A DNA stretch of 64,000 bases from Halobacterium litoreum (GCF_021233415.1 NZ_CP089466.1:1426001-1490000), one strand, 5' to 3'; counted from the first letter of the stretch, positions 8,215 to 18,536 are shown. Notes: generated from the sequence alone by a model not told the origin. A program made the numbers and translations.

Positions 8215-9999
8215 CTACTCGTACTCTTCTTGCGTGGCGACGGTGACCGACGTGTTCCCGTACTCCGCGAGCAGCCGGCTCTCGTTGCGCACGAACGTCA
8301 GTCCGCCCGCGCGCGCCGTCTCGTTGTCGCCGGGAATCCCGACGGCGTCCACGACGCTCCCGTTTTTCACGACCTGCACGCCGAACGCGCCGTTCTCGGC
8401 GTCCACGCGCACCTGTCGCCCCGCGACGACGGGCGACGCGGTCGAACTCTCGGAGGCGTACGCGTGCAGCCAGTTGTCCGTCTCGGCGTACTCGTCGGGC
8501 GGGTTCAGGTAGACGTTGTACACCGGACTGCCGCCCTCGGCGACCCAGCCCCGGCGGTGGACCCAGACCGTCTCCTGCCAGTCGAGTCCCCCGACCGTCA
8601 CGGCGGTGTCGCCGTAGAACGCGAGTTCGCCCGCGCCCACCTCCTCGGTCCAGATGTTCCGGGACTCGCTGGCGACGATGACGCCGCTCGCCGAGACGTT
8701 CGTCGCCTGCGCGAAGAACGGCACGTCGACGGCGGCGACGCGCTCGTTCTGCACGTCCTCGGCGTAGGTCACGTCGTAGCCGCGAATCTCCACCGGGTCG
8801 CCGCCGAGTTGGGCGTCCTCGACGGTGGTGAGGTTCACGGGCACGGCGACGACTGCCATCGTCGCGACGGGCAACGCGAGCGCGAAGAACGCGGCCCGCC
8901 TGCCGGTCACGTCGCGGAACAGCGTGCGCTCGTCGGCCTGCACGACGGCGGTGAGGACGAGCGCGAGCGCCGCCACGAGCAGGACGCCGAGCGCCCGGAA
9001 GAGCACGTACTGGGCCGACTGCCCGTACCACCACACCGCCCAGAACGACAGCGACGTGGCGAGCACGACCGACCCGACCCAGATGCGGAGCGCGGACGGC
9101 CGGTCGCCGCGTCGCGCGACCAGCACGGCGGCGAGCACGGCGCCGACGAGGAACCCGAACAGGTGGCCCTGCACGGCGATGCCCGCCCACCACGGCGGGC
9201 CGAAGGAGGGCGACGCGGACGCGAACGTGATGGGGTCCTGAACGACCGTCCAGAGCACGGACAGCACCTCGCGTCCCGTGGCCGCGACGACGGTCGCGAG
9301 CGGGAAGCGCACGAGCGCGAACCCGGCGAACGCGTAGACGACGCCCGAGAAGCCGATGGTCGCGCCCCACGAGAACACGCCCGTCAGCAGACCCACCGCG
9401 AGGACGGCGAGCGGGAAGCCGACGAGCGCCCGCACGTAGGGGTTGGTGCGCCACGACGAGAACGACGACTCGCCGCGCCCGGTCGGGTAGTGCGAGACGG
9501 CGTACTCGACGAGCGGCGCGAACGCGAGCGTCGCGAGCAGGTTCCCCGTGACGTGCCCGAGGCTGGCGTGTGCGAACGGCGCGGTGACGACGCCGAGGGG
9601 GTAGAAGTACGACCACGAGACGAACGGTACGACGAGCAGGCCGGCGTCGGCGCCGCCCTGCACGAACAGGTAGAACGCGGCGACGGCCGCGGTGACCACG
9701 AGCGTCCCCCACGGCACGCCGAACAGGAGTCGGGCACGCACCGCGCGGACGGCGCGTCGACCTTCGGCAGTCGAGGTGACGCCGAGTCCGGTGCCGGCGA
9801 TGACGACCACGGCGGCGTACGCGACGGCGTGCCAGCGGCCGACGGCGCCGAGCGCGACGGCGGCGGCGACGCCAGCGAGTGCCGCGCCGGGCGCGCCGTA
9901 GACGAACAGCGAGCGCCCGCGGAACCGCGGCACTGCGGCGAACACCGCGAATACGACGGCGGCCGCGGCGGCGACGACGACCAGCGGCGGGAAGTCCAT
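8215..9999 (-). CDS. Rhomboid-family intramembrane serine protease
   Basis: 594 residues. Several transmembrane helices fill residues ~1-430. The rhomboid core is visible: H145/H149 and N153 in [10 protein letters not shown], nucleophile S218 in GFSGVVYAF, and H279 in GHLFGFLVG. The C-terminal ~160 residues after the last helix look extracellular, Asn/Thr-rich with possible N-glycosylation sites. Rhomboids cleave membrane proteins within the bilayer. The ATG at 9999 (MDFPPLVVV) starts directly at the first helix; the longer in-frame extension is Arg-rich and unlikely. The large C-terminal domain is unusual for a simple rhomboid and may bind substrate. Confidence 0.85.
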   Translation of the reverse strand: MDFPPLVVVAAAAAVVFAVFAAVPRFRGRSLFVYGAPGAALAGVAAAVALGAVGRWHAVAYAAVVVIAGTGLGVTSTAEGRRAVRAVRARLLFGVPWGTLVVTAAVAAFYLFVQGGADAGLLVVPFVSWSYFYPLGVVTAPFAHASLGHVTGNLLATLAFAPLVEYAVSHYPTGRGESSFSSWRTNPYVRALVGFPLAVLAVGLLTGVFSWGATIGFSGVVYAFAGFALVRFPLATVVAATGREVLSVLWTVVQDPITFASASPSFGPPWWAGIAVQGHLFGFLVGAVLAAVLVARRGDRPSALRIWVGSVVLATSLSFWAVWWYGQSAQYVLFRALGVLLVAALALVLTAVVQADERTLFRDVTGRRAAFFALALPVATMAVVAVPVNLTTVEDAQLGGDPVEIRGYDVTYAEDVQNERVAAVDVPFFAQATNVSASGVIVASESRNIWTEEVGAGELAFYGDTAVTVGGLDWQETVWVHRRGWVAEGGSPVYNVYLNPPDEYAETDNWLHAYASESSTASPVVAGRQVRVDAENGAFGVQVVKNGSVVDAVGIPGDNETARAGGLTFVRNESRLLAEYGNTSVTVATQEEYE

Positions 10000-10168
10000 A
10001 CAGCCACGAGGCGAACGCGGGACAAAAAAGGGGCGGCGTCGGAACCGCCCACCGGGACCGTCCGGAGCAGGATATCGGACCTCGGTCCCGCCACGACGCG
10101 GCGCCGGGTCGCCCCGCGAGGCGGCGACGTTCGAAACGTTGAAACGCCACACGAGCGAATCACGGGCC

Positions 10169-10453
10169 ATGGACTTGCGGGTCATCGAGAAGGGCGACGC
10201 GGAGCTCACCATCGAGGTGGCGGGCGAGAATCACACGTTCATGAACGTCCTGAAGGGGTCGCTGTTGGAGACGGATGGCGTCACGGCGGCGTCCTACGAC
10301 GTGAACCCGGAGCAGTCCGGGGGGCAGACGGAGCCGCTGCTCACCATCAAGACCGAGGAGGGAACCGACCCGCTCGACGCACTGGAGACGGCGGCGAGCA
10401 ACACCGGTGACGAACTGCGGGACTTCGCGGACACGTTCGAGGCCGCGGTCTAA
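10169..10453 (+). CDS. rpoL: DNA-directed RNA polymerase subunit L
   Basis: 94 residues, the full size for archaeal Rpo11/RpoL, which pairs with subunit D in the assembly platform of RNA polymerase. [26 protein letters not shown] followed by [14 protein letters not shown] is the conserved N-terminal half of the family. The ATG at 10169 matches this start. It is divergent from the rhomboid gene. Its stop codon overlaps that of the next, convergent gene by four bases, so the two transcripts must have overlapping 3' ends. Confidence 0.95.
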   Translation: MDLRVIEKGDAELTIEVAGENHTFMNVLKGSLLETDGVTAASYDVNPEQSGGQTEPLLTIKTEEGTDPLDALETAASNTGDELRDFADTFEAAV

Positions 10454-10854
10454 CCGCGAACGACGTCGACGGTGAACCGGCGACCGGCGAACTCGAAGGC
10501 GTCGTGTTCGTCGCGAGAAGAGAGTGCTTCGACGTGTTCTTCCAGTTGGACGCGGCGTTCCGGGTGCGTCCGGACGCGGACGCTGTCCGTCTCGCGCCCG
10601 AGATACGCGAGCCCGTTTTGCAGTTCGGGGAGCGCGACGACCTCCGTTCGGGTGAGCGACGTCCCTCGCTCGTCGGCGTCGCAGACGACGAGGTAGACGG
10701 GTGCAACGCCGCCGGCGTCGCGGGTCAAGTCCACGAATCGCGCCGTGTTGCACTCCACGGCGTCCTCGACCGAGCGGCCCGGCGGGAGCGGGCCGTCGGC
10801 CGGACACTGCGTGGGGCCGGCGTCGTCGGCACCCGGCGCGCCGTTCTGTGACAT
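10450..10854 (-). CDS. Haloarchaeal hypothetical protein
   Basis: 134 residues, no signal or membrane segment. It has a Gly/Pro-rich N-terminus with Cys17, then a mixed alpha/beta body ([28 protein letters not shown]) with Cys35 and Cys58. I do not recognise a domain. A clear TATA (GACTTATAG on the minus strand, near 10880-10888) lies ~28 bases upstream of the ATG, supporting the start and a leaderless transcript. It lies between convergent rpoL and the hisF gene ahead of it. Confidence 0.6.
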   Translation of the reverse strand: MSQNGAPGADDAGPTQCPADGPLPPGRSVEDAVECNTARFVDLTRDAGGVAPVYLVVCDADERGTSLTRTEVVALPELQNGLAYLGRETDSVRVRTHPERRVQLEEHVEALSSRDEHDAFEFAGRRFTVDVVRG

Positions 10855-10901
10855 ACTATTGGAATGTTCGAGGCGGACTATAAGTCATTCGACGCGCGCA
10901 A

Positions 10902-11714
10902 TCAACGTCTGACGGGGACGCCGTGCTCGTCGAGGTACGCCTTCGTCTCGTCGATGGAGTACTCGTCGAAGTGGAAGATAGAGGCGGCGAGCGCGGCGTC
11001 CGCGCCCGACTCGAACGCCTCGAGCATGTGCTGGGGGGAGCCACAGCCGGAGGACGCGATGACGGGCGTGGAGACAGCGTCACAGACCGCGCCGGTCAGC
11101 GGGAGGTCGTAGCCGTCTTTCGTGCCGTCGGCGTCGATGGAGTTCACGAACAGTTCGCCGGCGCCGCGCTCTTCGGCCTCTCGGGCCCACTCCACGACGT
11201 CGACGCCAGTGCCCTCGCGGCCGCCCTTGACGGTACACTCGAACCAGCAGGACTCGCCGTCGACCTGCTCGTAGTGTTCGCCCTGCTCGTCGAAGCGCCG
11301 ACGCGCGTCCACGGAGATGACGATACACTGGTTTCCGAACGCCTTCGCGCCCTCCGTGATGAGTTCGGGGCGTTCGAGCGCGCCGGTGTTGATGGACACC
11401 TTGTCGGCGCCCGCGCGCAGCGTCTCCTTGATGTCGTCGGTGTCCCGGATGCCGCCACCCACAGTCAGGGGGATGAACACCTCGTCGGCCACCGCGGAGA
11501 CGGTGTCGAGCATCGTCTCGCGGCCGTCCGCCGACGCGGTGATGTCGAGGAAGACGAACTCGTCGGCGCCCGCCTCGTTGTAGCGTTTCGCCATCTCCAC
11601 CGGGTCGCCGGTGTACTCCAAATCCTCGAAGTTGACGCCCGTGTAGACGGCGGCCTCGCCGTCGTCGTCGAGCGCCACGTCGATGCAGGGGATGACGCGC
11701 TTCGTGAGCGTCAT
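10902..11714 (-). CDS. hisF: Imidazole glycerol phosphate synthase subunit HisF
   Basis: 270 residues, a complete (beta/alpha)8 barrel. HisF uses ammonia from the HisH glutaminase to close the imidazole ring and release AICAR in histidine synthesis. The two catalytic aspartates are D12 in IPCIDV and D136 in VISVDARR; the phosphate-binding loops are TVGGGIRD (~84-91) and IASSGCGS (~215). No other his gene is adjacent, so the pathway is scattered, as usual in haloarchaea. A slightly longer segment around 138-170 than in bacterial HisF contains the CWFE motif. Confidence 0.95.
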   Translation of the reverse strand: MTLTKRVIPCIDVALDDDGEAAVYTGVNFEDLEYTGDPVEMAKRYNEAGADEFVFLDITASADGRETMLDTVSAVADEVFIPLTVGGGIRDTDDIKETLRAGADKVSINTGALERPELITEGAKAFGNQCIVISVDARRRFDEQGEHYEQVDGESCWFECTVKGGREGTGVDVVEWAREAEERGAGELFVNSIDADGTKDGYDLPLTGAVCDAVSTPVIASSGCGSPQHMLEAFESGADAALAASIFHFDEYSIDETKAYLDEHGVPVRR

Positions 11715-11797
11715 CGCTTTCCCCCCGTTCGGCCGGTCGGTGTGTACATGCTCGAACGAAGGAGCGAGGCGAAGGAAAACCGTTCGGTGTCGACGGC

Positions 11798-12904
11798 CTA
11801 CTCGAACGCCGACGGCGGGTACGTCGCTCGCGCGCGAACGAAGCCGTCGCCGGAGCGGACCGTCACGTCCTCAGCCCGGCGCCCGACCGCGTCGCCCAGG
11901 CCGTCCGGGTCGACGTTCCGGCCGCCCGACGCGACCACCGCGGTCGCGGACAGGTCGCCGTCGTCTGACTCCGGCGGGACGACGGCGAGCGGGCTGACGT
12001 ACTCGTCGACGGCGGCGACCGGTCCGAGTCGCTGGACGAACCCGCGCGCGCCGTCGAACGGCGCGAGCGTCCCGGTAGGCACGTCCTCGTTTCGCGTCCA
12101 CTCGCCGTAGTCAGCGTCGGCGGCCTCGCCGGCGTCGACCGCCGGCGCGTCGTCCGCGTAGACGCCGAACGCGAGCCCCGACGTGTCCGCGCGCCGGAGC
12201 AGTTCGGCGAACTCGTCGTCGCGTTCGTGTTTCGCGGAGCGGTCGCCGGCGAGCGTCGCGACGTGCGCCTCGGCGACCGACGCGGGGTCCGACGGTGCGT
12301 CCGGGAGGTCGCGCGCGAACACGAACGCGTCCGGCGTCAGTCCGACCGCGAACCCGAGTTCGGCGCTGTCGAGGACCACGCCCCGGTCCGCGTCGGCGAC
12401 GGTCTCGAAGCCGAACGCGTCGAGGCCGCGGAGGGCGTCGGCGGCGGCCGGCACGTCGAAATCGCCGGTTCGCAGCAGGGCGGTGTTCACCGAGAGGATT
12501 CGCTGGTCTCCCTGCTTCGAGGCGTCGTGTTCGTCGACGACCGTGCCGACGTCACCCATCTCGACGAACGCGTACAGGAACACCAACTCGGAGACGGACG
12601 CGACGGGGTTTGCCACCAGCGGGTCGGTCGGCAGGGTGTCGTCCTCGCCGCCGTTGTCGCCCCCGCCGTCGAACGCCGCGTCGAGCGAGACGAACGAGTA
12701 GGTGCCGTCCCTGCCGTCGGTGTCCGCGAGCAGGGAGGCGAACGCGGGGAGAGAGCGGCCGCCACTCCCGCCGGGGGCGGCGCTACACCCGGCGAGGCCG
12801 GTCGCGGCGCTACACCCGGCGAGGCCGGTCGCGGCGAGCGACGAGACGGCAGCGAGGTACCGCCGTCGGCAGACCGTCCGCGAGTCCCGTGTCTCCTCGG
12901 TCAC
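11798..12904 (-). CDS. Tat-exported lipoprotein with duplicated lipobox
   Basis: About 368 residues. A Tat-type signal (CRRRYLAAVSSLAATGLAGC) leads to a lipobox Cys, but the L-A-G-C segment occurs twice, nine residues apart, because of a 27-base tandem duplication. The mature part is acidic with no recognisable catalytic motif. The repeated hydrophobic strands and the paired halves ending in YPPSAFE suggest a two-lobed extracellular domain of unknown function, anchored to the outer membrane face. The GTG at 12904 is preferred because a TATA-like ATTTATGTA lies ~25 bases upstream; a longer start at 12973 is possible. Confidence 0.7.
   Translation of the reverse strand: MTEETRDSRTVCRRRYLAAVSSLAATGLAGCSAATGLAGCSAAPGGSGGRSLPAFASLLADTDGRDGTYSFVSLDAAFDGGGDNGGEDDTLPTDPLVANPVASVSELVFLYAFVEMGDVGTVVDEHDASKQGDQRILSVNTALLRTGDFDVPAAADALRGLDAFGFETVADADRGVVLDSAELGFAVGLTPDAFVFARDLPDAPSDPASVAEAHVATLAGDRSAKHERDDEFAELLRRADTSGLAFGVYADDAPAVDAGEAADADYGEWTRNEDVPTGTLAPFDGARGFVQRLGPVAAVDEYVSPLAVVPPESDDGDLSATAVVASGGRNVDPDGLGDAVGRRAEDVTVRSGDGFVRARATYPPSAFE
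12777..12836. repeat. Period-27 tandem duplication in a signal peptide
   Basis: Bases 12781-12807 are repeated exactly at 12808-12834, and the period extends a few bases either side to about 60 bases. The unit is a multiple of three, so the frame is kept and nine residues including the lipobox Cys are duplicated. Perfect identity suggests a recent slippage event. Confidence 0.9.
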
Positions 12905-13024
12905 GTCTCCTGTTGGGGGCGTCACACTACATAAATCCACGCGAAGGTGTGCGTCGAGACTGGCACGCGACACGCCTCCCGCACTCCGTTACGCTAAGGG
13001 CACTCGGGTTCCTCGGTGGCATCG

Positions 13025-13462
13025 ATGACCTACGTGGTCGCGTTCGACAACACGCCGCTGTCGCGGACGGCGCTGCGTCGCGCCGTCGAGTACGGGGACG
13101 CCGTGGGGGAGGACGTCGTCGCCGTCACTGCCATCAAGCGAGACTCCGGGCACGCCCGAGAGCACGGCTGGCTGAGTGGCGACGAGACGTTCGACGTGGA
13201 GACGGTGGCGCAAAACCTCACGGAGACCGTGGCCGAGTTCGACCCGGACGTGGAACTCAGACACCGCGCGGTCGACCAGTACGCGCCCCACGGCCGCGTC
13301 AGCCGTGCGATTCGAGAGATGGCGGTCGAGGCCGACGCGTCGGTCGTGTTCATCGGGAGCGACAACGCCGGTCGGATGGTCGGCGGCATCACGTCCGTCG
13401 GGCAGAACGTCTCCGCGGACGACCGCTACGACGTCCACATCGTCCGCCACGACGGCGCGTAG
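13025..13462 (+). CDS. Universal stress protein (UspA family)
   Basis: 145 residues, single Usp domain. The start TYVVAFDNTPLSRTALRRAVEYG is the family's first strand and helix. The C-terminal FIGSDNAGRMVGGITSVG carries a glycine pattern like the nucleotide-binding G-x2-G-x9-G of ATP-binding Usp proteins. It is cytosolic and probably a dimer; the physiological role is unknown. The ATG at 13025 is chosen over a GTG three codons earlier. It is followed by a small membrane protein in the same direction. Confidence 0.85.
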   Translation: MTYVVAFDNTPLSRTALRRAVEYGDAVGEDVVAVTAIKRDSGHAREHGWLSGDETFDVETVAQNLTETVAEFDPDVELRHRAVDQYAPHGRVSRAIREMAVEADASVVFIGSDNAGRMVGGITSVGQNVSADDRYDVHIVRHDGA

Positions 13463-13514
13463 TCGACCGGGCCGGTTCGGTACTGCCAAGTACGACCGCA
13501 CAGAACCGCCGCGT

Positions 13515-13658
13515 ATGTCCGACGACCACGACCACGACGACGAGAGCGGGCGCGTCACGTCACCGATGCAGGACTACTCGATGGGGCAGGTCACGACCGG
13601 CTTGGTCGTCCTGCTCGTGGGCCTCGCGGTGGCGTACGCGTTCCCCGCGCTGTTCTAG
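13515..13658 (+). CDS. 47-residue haloarchaeal membrane protein
   Basis: A His/Asp-rich N-terminus (MSDDHDHDDESGR) is followed by one transmembrane helix (VTTGLVVLLVGLAVAYAFPAL) and the end of the protein. The ATG at 13515 lies 52 bases after the UspA stop. From memory, short proteins of this layout recur beside housekeeping genes in haloarchaea. The His-rich tail could bind metal. It is probably an assembly factor or small subunit; no function is assigned. Confidence 0.7.
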   Translation: MSDDHDHDDESGRVTSPMQDYSMGQVTTGLVVLLVGLAVAYAFPALF

Positions 13659-13710
13659 ACAGAGACGGTCACGGCGCGCAAAATACTCGCATCTTCTCCG
13701 GTTCCGGAAC

Positions 13711-15813
13711 CTAGTCGAGTTCGCGGGCGAGCACGTCCCGAGCCTCGCGAATCGCCTCGACGCCGTACGCGACCGTCTCGTCACCGACCGTCACGGACAG
13801 CACGCCGTCGCCGGTCGCCGTCCCGAGGTCGACGACCGGCGCGTCCACGGTCTCGCGGAGCGCGTCGGCGTCCGTCGTCTCCACGACAGCGCGACCCGGT
13901 GCCTCCGAGAACAGCGCCGCGGCGTCCGGAAGTTCGACGTCGACGCCCGCGTCGTCGGTCACCATCTCGGCGAGCGTCACCGCGAGGCCGCCGTCGCTCA
14001 CGTCGTGGACGGCGAGCGTCGCGTCGTGGCGCGCGGCGTCCCGGACGGCGGCGACGCCCGAGTCGTCGGGTTCGGGGAAGGCGTCGCTCCCGCCGCACTG
14101 CGCGAGGTACTCGGAGCCGCCGAGGGCGTCGGCGTGCCCGCCGACGAGCACGAGGTTGCCGTCGCCCGCGAGTTCGAGACCGGGCGCGTCGTAGCCGTCC
14201 CGAACGCCGAGCACCGCGAGCGTCGGCGTCGGCGGCACGGGGCCGGCGTTCGAGTCGTTGTAGAGGCTGACGTTCCCGCCGACGACGGGCACCGAGAGGT
14301 CCCGACAGCCGTCGGCGAGGCCGTCGACCGCCGCGGCGAAGCCGCCGTACACGTCGGGCTTCTCGGGGTTTCCGCCGTTCAGGCAGTCGACCGCCGCGAG
14401 CGGTCGTGCGCCCGCCGCCGCGAGGTTCGTAGCGTTCTCGACGGCCGTCGCGTACGCGCCCCGATAGGGGTCGGCGTCGGTCCAGTTCGGATTCGCGCCC
14501 GCCGACAGCGCGACGGCGGTCTCCTCGTCGGTTTCGGGGAGCGTGAGCAGCGCGCCGTCGCCGCCGGGACGTCGGAGCGTGCGGTTCCCGACCTCGTGGT
14601 CGTACTGGCGGTACACCCACTCCTTGCTCGCGGTGTTCGGACTCGCGAGTACGGCGTCGAACGCCTCGGCGAGGTCGGCGTCCGGGAGGTCCGTCTCGGC
14701 CGGCGCGGGCTCCTCGCGCTCGAGATCGTTCATCGGCGCGCCGTCCGCGAGGAACTCCGCGGGCGCGTCCACGACGACCTCGCCATCGAACTCGCAGACG
14801 TAGTTCCCCTCGGTGACGTCGCCGATGACCGAACAGCCGAGGTCGAAGCGCTCGGCGACCTCGCGGACCGCCTCGACGTCCTCGGGTCGGACCTCGTAGC
14901 ACATCCGCTCCTGGGATTCGGCGAGCAGGATTTCGAGCGCGTTCATGTTCGGCTCGCGCTGGTGGACGGCTTCGAGGTCGAGGCGCGCGCCGAGGCCGCC
15001 CTGCGCGACCATCTCGGAGGATGCGCCGCCGAGGCCCGCCGCGCCGAGGTCGCGGGCGGCGACCACGAGGTCGCGGTCGAGTAAGGTCTCGTTGGCCTCT
15101 ATCAGGAGTTTCTCCGTGTACGGGTCGCCGACCTGCACCGCGGGCCGGTCCTCGGTCTCGGCGTCCTCCGCGAGGTCCTCGCTCGCGAAACTCGCGCCAC
15201 CGAGGCCGTCGCGGCCCGTCGCGTTCCCGACGAGCAGCAGGGTGTTTCCGGGTTCTTTGACGGCCGCCGTGACGAGGCGGTCCTCGGAGAGCAGACCGAC
15301 ACAGGCGACGTTCACGAGGGGGTTGCCCTCGTAGTCCTCGTGGAACTGCGTGGAACCGGTGACGGTCGGGACGCCGATGGCGTTCCCGTAGTCGCTGATG
15401 CCCTCCACGACGCCGTCGAGGAGGTACCGGGAGTGCTCGCGGGCGAAGTCACCGAAGTACAGCGAGTCCGCGAGCGCGATGGGGTACGCGCCCATCGAGA
15501 GCGTGTCGCGGACGATGCCGCCGACGCCCGTGGCGGCGCCGTCGTAGGGGTCGACGTAGCTCGGGTGGTTGTGGCTCTCGACGCCGAACGTGAGCAGTTG
15601 GTCGGTGCCGGGCACGCGCACGACGGCGGCGTCGTCGCCGGGGCCGACGACGACGTCCTCGCTCTCGCTGTCGAACGCCGACAGCAGCGGACGCGAGGAG
15701 CGGTACGCGCAGTGTTCGCTCCAGAGGTTCTCGAAGAGCGCGGCCTCCGCGGGCGTGGGGTCGCGGCCGAGTTCGGCCTCGACCAGACGGCGGTCCGAGT
15801 CGGCGAGTGGCAT
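13711..15813 (-). CDS. purL: Phosphoribosylformylglycinamidine synthase subunit PurL
   Basis: 700 residues, the small-type PurL that needs PurQ (glutaminase) and PurS for activity. It converts FGAR to FGAM with ATP in purine synthesis. Conserved motifs are N29[15 protein letters not shown] (catalytic His34), GPGDDAAVV (~57), and [24 protein letters not shown] (~75-98). Both AIR-synthase-type halves are present. A TATA-like ACTAAACG near 15840 lies about 30 bases upstream of the ATG. PurS and PurQ are not in this window; purM is 11 kb away and unlinked. Confidence 0.95.
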   Translation of the reverse strand: MPLADSDRRLVEAELGRDPTPAEAALFENLWSEHCAYRSSRPLLSAFDSESEDVVVGPGDDAAVVRVPGTDQLLTFGVESHNHPSYVDPYDGAATGVGGIVRDTLSMGAYPIALADSLYFGDFAREHSRYLLDGVVEGISDYGNAIGVPTVTGSTQFHEDYEGNPLVNVACVGLLSEDRLVTAAVKEPGNTLLLVGNATGRDGLGGASFASEDLAEDAETEDRPAVQVGDPYTEKLLIEANETLLDRDLVVAARDLGAAGLGGASSEMVAQGGLGARLDLEAVHQREPNMNALEILLAESQERMCYEVRPEDVEAVREVAERFDLGCSVIGDVTEGNYVCEFDGEVVVDAPAEFLADGAPMNDLEREEPAPAETDLPDADLAEAFDAVLASPNTASKEWVYRQYDHEVGNRTLRRPGGDGALLTLPETDEETAVALSAGANPNWTDADPYRGAYATAVENATNLAAAGARPLAAVDCLNGGNPEKPDVYGGFAAAVDGLADGCRDLSVPVVGGNVSLYNDSNAGPVPPTPTLAVLGVRDGYDAPGLELAGDGNLVLVGGHADALGGSEYLAQCGGSDAFPEPDDSGVAAVRDAARHDATLAVHDVSDGGLAVTLAEMVTDDAGVDVELPDAAALFSEAPGRAVVETTDADALRETVDAPVVDLGTATGDGVLSVTVGDETVAYGVEAIREARDVLARELD

Positions 15814-15942
15814 TCACTTTCTTGGTTCTTCTACGGGCGTTTAGTCGTTTCTATACGCACGTTCGTGAGCAACGTCGCGTCGGAGACAGCCATCCACGCT
15901 CGGACCGAGGCGCTTTTGCCGACCCCTCCGTAACCTCGGGGC

Positions 15943-16626
15943 GTGCTGTCGGTCGAACTCCACACGCACTCCGCGCTCTCCCACGACGGCCGCGACCCCG
16001 TCGAGATGCTGTTAGAGCAGGCGCAGGCGGTGGGGCTCGACGCCCTCGCGGTGACGGACCACGACGAAATCGAGGCGAGCCTGCGCGCCGCCGACCTCGC
16101 CGCGGAGTACGGCCTCGTCGGCATCCCCGGCATGGAGGTGACGAGCGCGGACGGTCACGTGCTCGCCATCGGCGTCGAGGAAGCGGTGCCCGCGGGCCTG
16201 CCGTTCGCGGAGACGCTGGCCGAGATTCGAGAGCGAGGCGGCATCGCGGTCGTCCCCCACCCGTTCCAGTCCTCGCGCAGCGGCGTGATGGCGAACATCT
16301 CGCGGGCGGAGTTGGCGACCGCCGACGCCATCGAGGTGTACAACTCGCGGCTGTTGACCGGGCGCGCGAACCGGAAAGCCGAGGAGTTCGCGCGCGAACA
16401 CGACCTCCCGATGACCGCCGGGAGCGACGCCCACATCGCGGAGATGGTGGGGCAGGCGGTGACCCGCGTCGGCGCGACCGAGCGCTCCGTCGACGCGATT
16501 CTGGACGCGATTCGCGCCGGGGAGACGAGCGTCGAGGGGAAGCGCACGCCGTGGCACATCAGTTTCCGGCAGGCCGCGGGCGGCGCGAAGCGCCGCGTGA
16601 AGAACCGAATCCGGGAGTTCCTGTGA
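15943..16626 (+). CDS. PHP-domain phosphoesterase
   Basis: 227 residues, GTG start. The opening VELHTHSALSHDGRD supplies the first metal-binding H-x-H of the polymerase-and-histidinol-phosphatase fold. Further ligands are in AVTDHDEIE (~39-47), IPGMEVTSADGHVL (~63), VVPHPFQS (~105) and GSDAH (~165-169), so the trinuclear metal site looks complete. Short stand-alone PHP proteins hydrolyse phosphomonoesters or nucleotide 3',5'-bisphosphates; the substrate here is open. The stop codon overlaps the start of the asparagine-synthase-like gene (tgATG), implying translational coupling and a joint role. Confidence 0.8.
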   Translation: MLSVELHTHSALSHDGRDPVEMLLEQAQAVGLDALAVTDHDEIEASLRAADLAAEYGLVGIPGMEVTSADGHVLAIGVEEAVPAGLPFAETLAEIRERGGIAVVPHPFQSSRSGVMANISRAELATADAIEVYNSRLLTGRANRKAEEFAREHDLPMTAGSDAHIAEMVGQAVTRVGATERSVDAILDAIRAGETSVEGKRTPWHISFRQAAGGAKRRVKNRIREFL

Positions 16627-17690
16627 TGCGCGGCGCGGCCGCCGACGCGGTCGAAACCGCGCTCGCCGACGGCGACCCCTTGCCGGGCACCGCGGGCTTC
16701 GCGGGCGAACTCCCGGACAGCCGCCTCGTCCGGGACGTGCTCGGCCGCGAACTCTGTTACTACGACGGCGACGACTGGAGTTACGACCCCGGCGACCTCT
16801 CGAACCCGACGCTGCTCCCGGCGGGACACGTCCGGGAGGACGGCGAGGTCGGCGAAGCGTGGACGCTCCCGGACCCGCCCGCCGACGGCGAGCGACCGGT
16901 CGAGCGCGTCCGCGAGACAATCGAGGGTGCGCTCGCCGGGCTCTCGGAGTCGGGACTCGCGGTGGCGTTCTCGGGGGGCGTCGACTCCGCGCTCATCGCG
17001 TCGGCCGTCGAGGCGCCGCTGTACGTCGTCGGGTACGAGGGGAGCACCGACATCGAGGCCGCGAGAGACGCCGCGGACGCGATGGGGCGGGCCGAAGACC
17101 TGCGCGTCCACGAGGTGACACTCGACGACATCGAGGCCGCGGTTCCGCCGGTGGCGCGCGCAATCGGACGGACGAACGCGATGGACGTGCAAATCGCGCT
17201 CCCCCTGTATCTGGTCGCCGAGCGCGTCGCGGCGGATGGCTTCGAGCGTCTCGCGCTCGGGCAGGGCGCGGACGAACTGTTCGGCGGCTACGCGAAGGTG
17301 GCGAAGGCGCCCGACGACCCGCGCACGGACGCCGACACGGTGCGTGGCGCGCGCCGCGAGACGCTGCTGTCGCTCCCCGACCAACTGGAACGCGACCTGC
17401 TCGCGCTCCGCGCCGCGGGCGTCGAACCGGTGACGCCGCTCCTCCGCGACGACGTGGTGCGCGCGGCGCTCTCGCTGCCGGGCGAGTGGCTGGTCTCCGG
17501 GGAGACGCGGAAGCGAGCGCTCCGCGAGGCCGCCCGCGAGCGACTCCCCGATTCGGTCGCGTCCCGGGACAAGAAGGCGGTGCAGTACGGCAGCCTCGTC
17601 GCTCGCGAGGTTGACAGATTGGCTCGGCAGGCGGGGTTCAAGCGCCGGATGGACGACCACGTCACGAAGTACGTCGAGAGCCGTCTCTGA
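16626..17690 (+). CDS. Asparagine-synthase-like PP-loop ATPase, no glutaminase
   Basis: 354 residues. The PP-loop S-G-G-V-D-S at 116-121 and downstream QIALPLYLVAERVA / LGQGADELFGGYAK are the ATP-pyrophosphatase half of asparagine synthetase B. The N-terminal ~100 residues lack the Cys2 glutaminase domain, so the protein cannot use glutamine in the usual way. It may use ammonia, or adenylate and amidate another carboxylate. It overlaps the PHP gene by one base, which points to a coupled operon. A short inverted repeat (17701-17706 with 17716-17721) follows the stop. Assignment as a true asparagine synthetase is not secure. Confidence 0.75.
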   Translation: MRGAAADAVETALADGDPLPGTAGFAGELPDSRLVRDVLGRELCYYDGDDWSYDPGDLSNPTLLPAGHVREDGEVGEAWTLPDPPADGERPVERVRETIEGALAGLSESGLAVAFSGGVDSALIASAVEAPLYVVGYEGSTDIEAARDAADAMGRAEDLRVHEVTLDDIEAAVPPVARAIGRTNAMDVQIALPLYLVAERVAADGFERLALGQGADELFGGYAKVAKAPDDPRTDADTVRGARRETLLSLPDQLERDLLALRAAGVEPVTPLLRDDVVRAALSLPGEWLVSGETRKRALREAARERLPDSVASRDKKAVQYGSLVAREVDRLARQAGFKRRMDDHVTKYVESRL

Positions 17691-17743
17691 TTCTGGGACG
17701 CACACCCACGTTGAAGGTGTGAGCAGCCCTACTAGTCGAGTGT

Positions 17744-18523
17744 ATGTCAGACCTACTGGACGGGCAGACGGCGGTCGTGACGGGCGGGAGTTCGGGCATC
17801 GGGCGCGCGATTTGCCTCGCGTTCGCCGAGGAGGGCGCGGACGTGGTCGTCGCGGACGTGCGCGAGGACTCCCGGGACCCCGACGAGGACCGGACCACCG
17901 CGGAGGTAATCGAGTCGGAGACTGAACGGTCCGCGATGTTCGTGGACTGCGACGTGAGCGACCCGACGCGCACGAAGGCGGCGGTTGAGGCGGCCGAGGA
18001 GTACGGCGGCGTCACGTGCATGGTGAACAACGCCGGCATCTTCCGCGGCGAGGAGTTCACCGAGGTCAGCGAGACGCAGTTCCAGGAGTTGATGAACGTG
18101 AACGTCAAGGGGACCTTCTTCGGCGCGCAGGCCGCCGCGGAGAAGATGGTCGCGGGTGACGGCGGCACCATCATCAATCTCTCCAGCGTCGCCGGCCTCG
18201 AAGGGTCGGCGGGGTTCGCGACGTACTGCGCGTCGAAGGGCGCGGTCCGCCTGCTCACGTACTCGCTGGCCGCCGAGTTGGGACCGGCAGGCGTGCGCGT
18301 GAACGCCATCCACCCCGGTATCATCGACACGTCGATGACCACCGAGGACGTGCCCATCGTCGGCGCCGAGTCCGGCGAGGAATTCCTCGAAGACGTGCCC
18401 TCGGGCCGCTTCGGCGACCCCGGCGACATCGCGGACGCCGCCGTCTACCTCGCGAGCGACATGGGCGACTACGTGAACGGCGAGAGCCTCACCGTCGACG
18501 GCGGCATGACGAACACGAACTGA
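17744..18523 (+). CDS. Short-chain dehydrogenase/reductase
   Basis: 259 residues, classical SDR. The NAD(P)-binding motif TGGSSGIG is at 13-20, NNAG at 95-98, and the catalytic S147/S148, Y161 and K165 (Y-x3-K) are all present. The acidic residue at the end of the second strand (VVADVRED) favours NAD. The substrate is unknown; family members act on 3-oxoacyl groups, sugars or other alcohols. It has its own upstream region after the asparagine-synthase-like gene. It is convergent with the Nudix gene, 13 bases apart. Confidence 0.9.
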   Translation: MSDLLDGQTAVVTGGSSGIGRAICLAFAEEGADVVVADVREDSRDPDEDRTTAEVIESETERSAMFVDCDVSDPTRTKAAVEAAEEYGGVTCMVNNAGIFRGEEFTEVSETQFQELMNVNVKGTFFGAQAAAEKMVAGDGGTIINLSSVAGLEGSAGFATYCASKGAVRLLTYSLAAELGPAGVRVNAIHPGIIDTSMTTEDVPIVGAESGEEFLEDVPSGRFGDPGDIADAAVYLASDMGDYVNGESLTVDGGMTNTN

Positions 18524-18536
18524 CTCCCCCGGCTGA

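Noticed and set aside
12777-12836. Tandem repeat considered as a CRISPR-like array
   Set aside because: There are only two copies, no spacers, and it lies in frame in a signal peptide.
12295-15084. Long plus-strand frame opposite the lipoprotein and purL
   Set aside because: The composition is Arg-rich and it lies antisense to well-supported genes.
15807-16625. N-terminal extension of the asparagine-synthase-like frame that could have supplied a glutaminase domain
   Set aside because: It overlaps the PHP gene in another frame and has no Cys2 glutaminase motif.
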